Of a DNA stretch of 30,050 nucleotides, positions 8,085 through 15,251 are shown one piece after another. The position numbers and the translations under genes are program-made. The notes below the pieces were generated by a model. That model worked only from the letters and a program-made list of their open reading frames with translations, searched no databases and had not been told where the DNA came from. This DNA is from VBCK01 sp035939615 (GTDB lineage Bacteria; Pseudomonadota; Gammaproteobacteria; Burkholderiales; Burkholderiaceae_F), in the NCBI GenBank assembly GCA_035939615.1, contig DASZFP010000163.1, positions 1-30,050 of the forward strand, read 5' to 3'. Position 1 is the stretch's first letter; every line of letters starts with the position of its first letter.

Positions 8085-9218
8085 ATGCCGTTGACCTGGC
8101 GACATACGGTCCTGGAGGACCGCCACCGTGCCCTCGGCTCCAAGCTCGAGGATTGGAACGGGATGGGCGTCGCCTGGACTTATTCGCACGACATCAACCA
8201 GGATCACATCGCGATCCGCACCAAGGCGGCGCTGATGGACGTATCGGGCCTGAAGAAGATGTATGTGGTGGGCCCGCATGCGTCGGCCGTGCTGCATTAC
8301 GCCACGACCCGCGATGTCACCAAGATCTACCCGGGCAAGTCCGCCTACTCCAGCATGCTGAACGAGAGCGGCCATTTCATCGACGACTGCGTGCTGTTCC
8401 GGATGGGGCCCAACGCCTGGATGTTCGTGCACGGCAGCGGCGCCGGTCACGAAACGCTGACCAATCTGGTGGTCGGACGCAACGCCGCGCTGATCGTCGA
8501 CGACGACCTGCACGACCTGTCGCTGCAGGGTCCGATCGCGGTGGATTTCCTGGCGAAGCACGTTCCCGGCATCCGCGACCTGAAGTACTTCCACCACATG
8601 CCCGCCACGCTGTTCGGCCGGCCGGTCACGATCTCGCGCACCGGGTACACCGGCGAGCGCGGCTACGAGATCTTCTGCAAGGGCGAAGATGCCGGCCTGA
8701 TCTGGGACACGATCCTGTCGGAGGGCAAGCCCATGGGGATCGTGCCGGCCTGCTTCACGACGCTCGACTGGGTGCGGGTCGAAAGCTACTTGCTGTTCTT
8801 CCCCTACGACATGTCGCAGACCTACCCGTTCGACCAGGATCCCCCGGGCGACTCGCTCTGGGAGCTGGGGCTGGACTTCACGGTCAGCCCGGGCAAGACC
8901 GATTTCCGCGGCGCCGACCAGCACTACCGGCTCAAGGGCAAGGAACGCTTCCGGATCTTCGGCGTGCTGATCGAGGGCGGCAACGCGGCCGACGCGGGTG
9001 ACCCGGTCTACGCGGGCGGCCGCAAGGTCGGTGTGATCACGTGCGCGATGGTGTCGCCGCTGACCGGAAAGTCGATGGCGATTGCGCGCCTGGAACCCTC
9101 AGCCGCGGTCCACGGGGCCAAGCTCGAGATCCGGGGCAGGAAATTGAAGGGGGGCGCCAGCGCGCATACGCTGCCATTCGACGACCCCGACAAGAAAAAA
9201 CGCACTGCGGTGGGCTGA
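8085..9218 (+). CDS. GcvT-family tetrahydrofolate-dependent aminomethyl/methyl transferase
   Basis: Cytoplasmic GcvT-fold protein, 377 residues, close to the length of glycine-cleavage T-protein. Both family domains are present: the folate-binding part with MDVSGLKKMYVVGP, an IDD pair at residues 100-101 where T-protein has its essential Asp, LSLQGP, and RTGYTGERGYEIF; then the C-terminal barrel (GKTDFRGAD, VGVITCAMVSPLTGKSMAIARL). T-protein moves a one-carbon unit to THF, but there is no GcvH or GcvP nearby, so this is more likely a stand-alone THF-dependent demethylase or aminomethyltransferase acting on a small methylated compound. The usual GG before the IDD motif is GH here, a difference from classical GcvT. 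AGGAGA supports the start. Related enzymes include DMSP demethylase DmdA, but close similarity to it was not seen. Confidence 0.75.
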   Translation: MPLTWRHTVLEDRHRALGSKLEDWNGMGVAWTYSHDINQDHIAIRTKAALMDVSGLKKMYVVGPHASAVLHYATTRDVTKIYPGKSAYSSMLNESGHFIDDCVLFRMGPNAWMFVHGSGAGHETLTNLVVGRNAALIVDDDLHDLSLQGPIAVDFLAKHVPGIRDLKYFHHMPATLFGRPVTISRTGYTGERGYEIFCKGEDAGLIWDTILSEGKPMGIVPACFTTLDWVRVESYLLFFPYDMSQTYPFDQDPPGDSLWELGLDFTVSPGKTDFRGADQHYRLKGKERFRIFGVLIEGGNAADAGDPVYAGGRKVGVITCAMVSPLTGKSMAIARLEPSAAVHGAKLEIRGRKLKGGASAHTLPFDDPDKKKRTAVG

Positions 9219-9225
9219 CAGAGCC

Positions 9226-9867
9226 TCAGCGCGTCTTTCCGACGATCTGGGCCGGCGCCCAGTTCATTCCGACCGCGCCGCGCGCGAGCTCGACGTAGTG
9301 CTGCGTGCACTCCCGCTTGCTCGCGCGGTCGGCCTCGGTGAGGGGCCGGATGACCTTGCCGGGCGAGCCGAGGAACAGAATGCCCGCCGGTACGTGCACC
9401 CGGCTGGCCACCAGCGTCTTGGCACCGACCACGACGTCGTCCTCGATCAGCGCGTCGTCCATGACCACGGCGCCCATGCCGATCAGCACGTTGCGACCGA
9501 TGACGCATCCGTGCAGCATCGCGCCGTGCCCGATCTGTCCGTCTTCCTCGATCCGCAGCGATCCTTCCGGCCCGGTGTGCAGCACGCAGTTGTCCTGGAC
9601 GCTGGTGCGCGGGCCGACGATGATGCGGCCCTGGTCGGCCCGAAGGGTTGCGTTCGGCCCGATCCAGCAATCCGGCCCGATGTGCACGTCGCCGATCAAC
9701 ACGGCGGTCGGATGCACCGCGGCCGCCATGTCGATCACGGGTACGCAGCCGTTGGCCGAGTACGTGCGCAGGTACAGCGCGCGCGAGCGTGCCTCTTCCA
9801 GCAGGGTGCGCGCGACTGCGGGCGCGTCGCCCAGCTGCGGTCGGTCCAGTAATTGGGCCAGTGCCAT
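9226..9867 (-). CDS. Gamma-class carbonic anhydrase / PaaY-CaiE-like hexapeptide protein
   Basis: Left-handed beta-helix protein, 213 residues. Hexapeptide repeats run from about residue 51 (AVHPTAVLIGDVHIGPDCWIG) to 165. The zinc ligands expected for gamma-carbonic anhydrases are present: His97 in VLHTG and His114/His119 in GHGAMLHGC, with the LRADQG motif before them. The family hydrates CO2 or, in PaaY-like members, acts as a thioesterase; which applies is unclear. An N-terminal extension of about 45 residues before the helix is longer than in the compact forms. It lies on the opposite strand to the GcvT-like gene, with only 7 bases between the two stops, and begins 3 bases after the stop of the TauE gene upstream of it, so it probably shares that transcript. 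Confidence 0.83.
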   Translation of the reverse strand: MALAQLLDRPQLGDAPAVARTLLEEARSRALYLRTYSANGCVPVIDMAAAVHPTAVLIGDVHIGPDCWIGPNATLRADQGRIIVGPRTSVQDNCVLHTGPEGSLRIEEDGQIGHGAMLHGCVIGRNVLIGMGAVVMDDALIEDDVVVGAKTLVASRVHVPAGILFLGSPGKVIRPLTEADRASKRECTQHYVELARGAVGMNWAPAQIVGKTR

Positions 9868-9870
9868 GAC

Positions 9871-10680
9871 TTACGCCATCGCGCGGAACAGCAGGTGGCC
9901 GCCGTTGGCGCACAGGAAGATCCCGAAACCGGTCGACAGCGTGCGCGCCGAAAGCTTGTGCGCCAGTGCCACGCCGGCACGAACGGTCAGAAAGGCTCCG
10001 GCCACCAGCGCGGCCAGCGCCGGCATATCGACGAAGCCCACGGTGAAGTCGCCGACGTGCGCGTGGCGGCCGGCCCAGGCGTAGCCCAGGGCTCCCGCAA
10101 TACTGACCGGCAGACCGAGGGCGGCGGACGTTCCGACCGCCTGCTTCGGTTCCATGCCCGTGGCCTTGAAGTACGGCGTGAACAGCGTGCTGCCGCCGAT
10201 TCCGGCCAGCGCCGCAATGCCGCCGAAGGCGACGCTGAACACATCGAGTGCGGCGCGATGGCGCGCCAGCACCTGCACCACGGACAGCTTGGAGACGTCG
10301 GACATCATCAGTGCGGCCGCCACCAGCTGGAATGCGCCGACGAACAGCAGCAGCGAGCGTCCGGATACGCCGGATGCGCAGGCGCTGCCGGCCAGGGCCC
10401 CCAGCACGACCCAAGGCGCGGCGCGCCGGAAGGCCGTGGCCGAGGCGCTGCCGCGGCGGTAATGCGCATAGGCGCTCTGCATGGCCGATACGGCGATCGC
10501 CGCCATCGATGTGCCCAGCGCCAGCGCGACCACGTACTGTGATGGCACCTCGGCGGCGCTGAATGCGTAGACCAGCATCGGCACCATCACCAGGCCGCCG
10601 CCCACGCCGAACAGACCCGCCAGGAAGCCTGCCGCCACTCCGCTGGCGGCAAGCATCGCGAAAATGACATGGCTGGTCAT
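9871..10680 (-). CDS. TauE/SafE-family membrane permease
   Basis: Integral membrane protein of 269 residues with about 8 helices in two related halves, typical of TauE/SafE (DUF81) transporters that move sulfonates, sulfite, sulfoacetate or other small anions. The glycine-rich motif GFLAGLFGVGGGLVMVPML near the N-terminus and its counterpart GGIAALAGIGGSTLFTPYF in the second half mark the internal pseudo-symmetry. The ATG at 10680 overlaps the stop codon of the small upstream gene (ATGA), so the two are translationally coupled. The frame stays open far upstream but without family similarity, which supports this internal start. The carbonic anhydrase-like gene follows after 3 bases. Substrate not determinable. 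Confidence 0.85.
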   Translation of the reverse strand: MTSHVIFAMLAASGVAAGFLAGLFGVGGGLVMVPMLVYAFSAAEVPSQYVVALALGTSMAAIAVSAMQSAYAHYRRGSASATAFRRAAPWVVLGALAGSACASGVSGRSLLLFVGAFQLVAAALMMSDVSKLSVVQVLARHRAALDVFSVAFGGIAALAGIGGSTLFTPYFKATGMEPKQAVGTSAALGLPVSIAGALGYAWAGRHAHVGDFTVGFVDMPALAALVAGAFLTVRAGVALAHKLSARTLSTGFGIFLCANGGHLLFRAMA

Positions 10681-10973
10681 CGCAGCTCGGCGCGGCCGCG
10701 CATGCAGAGGGCAGCCTCGATGGCCCGGCTGCCGCCCCCGGCCGCATCGTTCGAAAAGCGGCTGCTGTCCGCCGAGTCGGCCGTTACCAGTCCCTGGGCC
10801 AGCGCTGCACGCGCCAGCCGCAGCTGGGCCGCCTCGGTCAGGTTGACGAGCCAGCCGAGCGGATCGAACCGGGCCGACGGTGCGTCGGATGGGTGTAGGG
10901 CTGACCCTGACAGATTGGCGTGAGCCTGGAGTACCTCCACGGTACTTGCCGTCTGGACGATGGTCATGTTCAA
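10677..10973 (-). CDS. Unknown 98-residue protein coupled to the TauE gene
   Basis: Small soluble-looking protein with no recognised domain and no signal peptide or membrane segment. It contains an alanine/leucine-rich amphipathic stretch (LTEAAQLRLARAALAQGLV) followed by a polar, Gly/Ser-rich segment and a short basic C-terminus (MRGRAELR). It is supported as a gene by its four-base ATGA overlap with the TauE gene, by a plausible GGGGTT ribosome site upstream of its ATG, and by a 15-base palindrome 15 bases upstream of the start codon. It might be a regulatory partner of the transporter, but nothing in the sequence proves this. Confidence 0.55.
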   Translation of the reverse strand: MNMTIVQTASTVEVLQAHANLSGSALHPSDAPSARFDPLGWLVNLTEAAQLRLARAALAQGLVTADSADSSRFSNDAAGGGSRAIEAALCMRGRAELR

Positions 10974-11222
10974 CCCCTGCGTGGCATGAATCCGGTACGG
11001 ATTGTGTAGAGCGCGTCGCGCAGGTGATTGCGTGAAAACGGGTGGAAAAGGGGATGCCTGAAACAGGTGAGGCCCTCAATTTATCTTCGACCCCAATTAA
11101 AAAACAGAGGAAATTCAACCGAAGGCGGTCAAGTGCCCCCGCCTGGTGGTGAGTGCCTGGCGACGGGAATGCGTCAGCGCAGCCGCTTGAAGGCGTTCCT
11201 GCGTGGCATCCGTCGCGCGCCC
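10974..11222. other. Intergenic region with an AT-rich tract
   Basis: The 249 bases between the SARP-type regulator and the 98-residue gene hold no convincing gene. It contains a tract around 11076-11120 that is far richer in A and T than its surroundings (including six consecutive A at about 11099-11104), and CCTG-AAA-CAGG and TGAGG-C-CCTCA inverted repeats at 11057-11078. These may form a terminator for the regulator or the promoter of the small gene; no clean -35/-10 pair was found on either strand. Confidence 0.4.
10989..11003. promoter_or_regulatory. Palindrome upstream of the 98-residue gene / TauE operon, possible operator
   Basis: AATCCGGTACGGATT is a perfect inverted repeat with a three-base centre (AATCCG-GTA-CGGATT). 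It lies 15 bases upstream of the start of the small minus-strand gene and would overlap the leader or promoter of the operon. A dimeric regulator binding here could control the TauE/SafE and carbonic anhydrase genes. Which regulator is unknown; the SARP-type protein is the nearest candidate, although SARPs usually prefer direct repeats. Confidence 0.35.
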
Positions 11223-11942
11223 CTACAGTCGCGACCCGGGTTCGCGGCCCGTGTCCGCAGGCTCGCCGGCCCGCAGGATCGCTCGTCCCAGCTCGCCCGT
11301 CTGTCGCGAAGGCGTCAGTCCGTACTCGCGCCGCAGAACCTCCTTGCAACGGTCCCACACGTCTACCGCGGCGGCGCGGTCCCCGCGCAGGCAGTACCAC
11401 TTCATCAGCTGCCGATAGCCGGTCTCGGCGACCGGGTCGGCAGCGATCGCCTGCTCGGCGCGCTGCACGGCTTCATCGAAGCGGCCGCTGTCCATCAACC
11501 GCTGCGCCTGGGCCAGCAGCCGCTCGCGATCCTGCGCCCGGGCCGAACAGCGGTGACGGCTCAACCACTGGTCGAACTCGGAGCAGTCGTCGTAGTGCAG
11601 CGCCGCCAGCAACTCGCCCGCGTTCTGCAGATCGAGCGTGACGCCGTCGGCGAGCCGCAGCCCGCAGCCGTCGTCGACGACGGCCTCGCCGACCGCTCTG
11701 CGCAGGCGGGCCAGCCGCTGCCGCAAATTGGCGCGCGCCCGCTCCTCGTTGCCTTCCGGCCAGAGCAGTCCCGCCAGTCGGGAGCGTGAGCTCACGCCCT
11801 CGAGCGCGAGATAGGCCAGCAGGCCAGCCTCCTTGCGTTCCAGACCGACCCGCCGGCCGTCGGCCAGCTGAGCTGTCACCCGGCCTTTCAAGAAGAGTCG
11901 GACCGCTTGCCTGGCCACGCGTCGATCGCCGATAGCTGCCAT
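11223..11942 (-). CDS. SARP/BTAD-type transcriptional regulator (stand-alone)
   Basis: DNA-binding regulator, about 239 residues from the ATG used here. An N-terminal winged-helix domain (about residues 10-90) carries LERKEAGLLAYLALEG and SRSRLAGLLWPEGNEERARANLRQRLARLR, the hallmark of OmpR-like SARP heads. A bacterial transcriptional activation domain of TPR-like helices follows (FDEAVQRAEQAIAADPVAETGYRQLMKWY, then RDRAAAVDVWDRCKEVLRREYGLTPS). SARPs mostly activate actinobacterial secondary metabolism; in proteobacteria BTAD heads are often fused to cyclase or TPR/ATPase parts, whereas this one ends directly after the BTAD. A TTG at 11975 is an alternative start. The gene is divergent from a small membrane protein gene with inverted repeats between them, the likely self- or target-regulatory region. 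Confidence 0.78.
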   Translation of the reverse strand: MAAIGDRRVARQAVRLFLKGRVTAQLADGRRVGLERKEAGLLAYLALEGVSSRSRLAGLLWPEGNEERARANLRQRLARLRRAVGEAVVDDGCGLRLADGVTLDLQNAGELLAALHYDDCSEFDQWLSRHRCSARAQDRERLLAQAQRLMDSGRFDEAVQRAEQAIAADPVAETGYRQLMKWYCLRGDRAAAVDVWDRCKEVLRREYGLTPSRQTGELGRAILRAGEPADTGREPGSRL

Positions 11943-12004
11943 ACCGGTACAGACGGGAAAACCGCGCCTTGCCAACCGGCCGCGTCACGCTAGCCGCCCG
12001 GCCG

Positions 12005-12020
12005 GTGACGCTGCGGTCAC
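12005..12020. promoter_or_regulatory. Inverted repeat in the SARP/small-membrane-protein divergent region
   Basis: GTGAC and GTCAC are complementary arms six bases apart, in the 132-base gap between the divergent genes. This is a possible binding site for the regulator encoded to the left. Confidence 0.25.
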
Positions 12021-12034
12021 GCCGCCTCCTCTAC

Positions 12035-12062
12035 CGTGGGACCCTGTTCAAACCATCCCACG
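12035..12062 (+). promoter_or_regulatory. Seven-base inverted repeat next to the ribosome binding site of the small membrane protein gene
   Basis: CGTGGGA (12035-12041) and TCCCACG (12056-12062) are perfect complements with a 14-base loop. The right arm ends one base before the AGGAG at 12064-12068 that serves the ATG at 12075. In RNA this would be a hairpin abutting the ribosome site; in DNA it could be an operator. Confidence 0.35.
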
Positions 12063-12074
12063 CAGGAGCCTCGA

Positions 12075-12323
12075 ATGAACCCAGTCCTTGGTGTCGTCAC
12101 GCCGCAGCGCCGCTCCCGCGGCGCGGCCTGGTCCGTCCTGCTGGCGGCTGCCGCCTCGGGCGCGTTGACCGCGGTCCTGGTCCAACTGACGGCCGCACAG
12201 GCGCTCTCCGATGAGAGCGTCAGCGCCGCCCCGGCGAGCTCGCTCGATGAGTCGGCGCCATCCGGTGCCCGGGTGGGCGAGGCCGCGCGCTACTGGTCGC
12301 AAGTCGGCCAGGCGCTGCGCTGA
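12075..12323 (+). CDS. Small one-helix membrane protein, unknown function
   Basis: 82-residue protein with a basic N-terminus (TPQRRSRG), one hydrophobic helix (AAWSVLLAAAASGALTAVLV) and a small polar C-terminal tail rich in Ser, Ala and Glu, ending AARYWSQVGQALR. It would be anchored in the inner membrane with the tail in the periplasm, or be an exported peptide. The start is well supported by AGGAG six bases upstream. It is divergent from the SARP-type regulator and ends just before the promoter of the SAH riboswitch. No family was recognised; it may be the regulated target of the SARP-type protein. Confidence 0.6.
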   Translation: MNPVLGVVTPQRRSRGAAWSVLLAAAASGALTAVLVQLTAAQALSDESVSAAPASSLDESAPSGARVGEAARYWSQVGQALR

Positions 12324-12334
12324 ACACGGCACGC

Positions 12335-12340
12335 TATACT
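12335..12340 (+). promoter_or_regulatory. -10 element of the riboswitch/ahcY promoter
   Basis: TATACT stands out in GC-rich sequence 11 bases upstream of the first conserved bases of the SAH riboswitch, so transcription would begin around 12347. No good -35 match is seen at the usual distance, so an activator or a weak basal promoter is possible. Confidence 0.5.
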
Positions 12341-12349
12341 CACGCTCAA

Positions 12350-12457
12350 GCTTCGAGGAGCGTTGCGACGGCCGCCTGACGCGCGGCCGCCAGGCTCGAG
12401 GCGGCCACAACGCCGGCAATCCCCGGTCGGCGTTTCGGTCTGTTTCAACGGCGCTCG
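12350..12457 (+). promoter_or_regulatory. S-adenosylhomocysteine (SAH) riboswitch
   Basis: The leader of ahcY carries the conserved SAH riboswitch core: CTTCGAGGAGCGTTGCGACG at 12351-12370, GCCAGGCTCGAGG at 12389-12401, and CAACGGCGCTC at 12446-12456. GAGCG-TTG near 12358-12365 can pair with the CAAC..CGCTC arm to close the outer stem, GCCGC/GCGGC forms an inner hairpin, and CGAG (12354-12357) can pair with CTCG (12395-12398) as the pseudoknot known for this class. SAH binding turns expression on so that toxic SAH is hydrolysed. The element ends about 16 bases before the AAAGGAGGG ribosome site of ahcY, so control could act by freeing that site. Confidence 0.9.
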
Positions 12458-12486
12458 CGAACCCTTTCCCGAAAGGAGGGCGCGAG

Positions 12487-13926
<1,440 letters not shown>

Positions 13927-13945
13927 GGCCGGCCCGAGCCGCGCC

Positions 13946-14290
13946 ATGCAGCTGCTGCTGCACTGGGTCCTGAACGCGCTGGCACTGCTGGTCGTGGCGC
14001 AGGTGGTGCCGGGCGTTGCGCTGCGCCACCCGGTGGATGCGCTGGTGGCCGCGGTACTGCTCGGCCTGGCCAATGCGGTGGTCAGGCCAGTGCTGGTGCT
14101 GCTGACGCTGCCCGTGACGATTCTGACGCTGGGCCTGTTCCTGCTCGTGATCAACGGGCTGCTGTTCTGGGGGGTGTCGGCGCTGATGAAGGGATTCGAG
14201 GTGCATGGACTGTGGGCGGGCGTGCTGGGCGCGCTCGTCTACAGCCTGCTCACCGGCCTGCTGTGGCGCATCGTCCAGCGTCCGCAATAA
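13946..14290 (+). CDS. Phage-holin-4-like small membrane protein (PF04020 type)
   Basis: 114-residue membrane protein of about four helices. The signatures HPVDALVAAVLLGLANAVVRPVLVLLTLPVTILTLGLFLLVINGL and the C-terminal GVLGALVYSLLTGLLWRI match the family named after a phage holin but widespread in chromosomes, where its role is unknown. It sits between ahcY and metF, a position seen repeatedly in betaproteobacteria, so it is very likely part of the riboswitch-controlled operon. It is not evidence of a prophage. There is no strong ribosome site; translation may depend on readthrough of ribosomes from ahcY. Confidence 0.8.
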   Translation: MQLLLHWVLNALALLVVAQVVPGVALRHPVDALVAAVLLGLANAVVRPVLVLLTLPVTILTLGLFLLVINGLLFWGVSALMKGFEVHGLWAGVLGALVYSLLTGLLWRIVQRPQ

Positions 14291-14325
14291 CGAACCAGCC
14301 GGGACTTCGCGACCGGTCGAATGTG

Positions 14326-15180
14326 ATGACATCTGTGGAACGGATCTTCAGCTTCGAATTTTTCCCGCCCAAGTCGGACGAGGCGGCCCACAAGCTGCGC
14401 GCGGCGCGTGCGCGCCTCGCCACGGTGGGGCCGGACTTCTTCTCGGTCACGTACGGCGCCGGCGGCTCCACCCGCGAAGGAACCGTCAACACGGTGCTGG
14501 AGATTCATCGGGAAGGCCTGCCGATTGCGCCTCACATCTCCTGCATCGGCAGCAACGAGGCCTCGGTGCGCCAGCTGCTGCAAACGTACCGCGACGTCGG
14601 CATCCGGCGGCTGGTGGCCTTGCGCGGCGATCTGCCCTCGGGGATGGCCGCCGGCTCGAGCCGGTTCCGCTACGCGAGCGACCTGGTCGAGTTCGTGCGG
14701 GCCGAAACCGGCCGCTGGTTCCATATCGAGGTCGCGGCCTACCCCGAAGTGCACCCGCAGGCCCGCACCGCCGCCGACGATCTTGCCAACTTCGTGCGCA
14801 AGATGCACGCCGGTGCCGACGCGGCCATCACGCAGTACTTCTTCAACGCCGACGCCTATCCGCGCTTCGTGCAGGAGGCGCGCCGCGCCGGCGTGCAGGC
14901 GCCGATCGTGCCCGGCGTGATGCCGATCACGAATTTCCTGCAGCTCGCGCGCTTCTCCGATGCCTGCGGGGCCGAGATTCCGCGCTGGATGCGCCGTCGC
15001 CTGGAGGATTTCGGCGACGACCGCGAGTCGATCCGCGCCTTCGGGCTGGATGCGGTCACGGCCCTGTGTGAACGGCTGCTGGCGTTTGGCGCGCCCGGGC
15101 TGCACTTCTACACGATGAACATGGCCGAGCCGACGCTGGCGATCTGGTCGCGGCTGGGACTGCCCGGCGCGCCCGCCTAG
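14326..15180 (+). CDS. metF: 5,10-methylenetetrahydrofolate reductase
   Basis: Flavoenzyme of 284 residues that reduces 5,10-methylene-THF to 5-methyl-THF, the methyl donor for methionine synthase. The length and motifs match bacterial MetF: FEFFPPKSDEA with the catalytic Glu, FFSVTYGAGGSTREGT, APHISCIGSN, RRLVALRGDLPSG with the flavin-site Asp, VAAYPEVHPQA, AAITQYFFNADAY, PGVMPITNF and LHFYTMNMAEP. The ATG at 14326 puts the conserved motif at residues 10-14; a GTG one codon earlier is possible. It is the last gene of the ahcY operon, linking SAH recycling to remethylation of homocysteine. A hairpin with a short T-rich tail follows the stop. Confidence 0.95.
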   Translation: MTSVERIFSFEFFPPKSDEAAHKLRAARARLATVGPDFFSVTYGAGGSTREGTVNTVLEIHREGLPIAPHISCIGSNEASVRQLLQTYRDVGIRRLVALRGDLPSGMAAGSSRFRYASDLVEFVRAETGRWFHIEVAAYPEVHPQARTAADDLANFVRKMHAGADAAITQYFFNADAYPRFVQEARRAGVQAPIVPGVMPITNFLQLARFSDACGAEIPRWMRRRLEDFGDDRESIRAFGLDAVTALCERLLAFGAPGLHFYTMNMAEPTLAIWSRLGLPGAPA

Positions 15181-15185
15181 TTCGC

Positions 15186-15203
15186 GCGGCGGGCGCCGCC
15201 TTT
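15186..15203 (+). terminator. Candidate intrinsic terminator of the ahcY-metF operon
   Basis: GCGGCG and CGCCGC pair around GG five bases after the metF stop, followed by TTT and a run of T-containing bases (TTTAACCCCGTTTGGCCTTTT). The T-run is interrupted, so termination may be only partial. Confidence 0.4.
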
Positions 15204-15251
15204 AACCCCGTTTGGCCTTTTGCTGCGTTTGATGGTCACTGAGGATTGCCC

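Noticed and set aside
6252..8924. 890-residue open frame on the minus strand over the second permease and GcvT-like genes
   Set aside because: Low-complexity His/Arg/Gln composition and no family; both genes beneath it have clear domains and ribosome sites.
8085..9218. Assignment as DMSP demethylase DmdA
   Set aside because: The fold and length fit, but the N-terminal region does not resemble DmdA as recalled, and no DMSP genes are nearby.
10681..11400. Upstream extension of the TauE frame to about 11400
   Set aside because: The extension has no TauE similarity, crosses the intergenic AT-rich region and runs antisense-like into the regulator; the ATG at 10680 matches the family start.
12211..12486. 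N-terminal extension of ahcY into the leader
   Set aside because: It would translate the riboswitch; the ATG at 12487 follows AAAGGAGGG and begins at the family's usual N-terminus.
13946..14290. Prophage remnant suggested by the holin-like gene
   Set aside because: This family is common in chromosomes between ahcY and metF; there are no other phage genes nearby.
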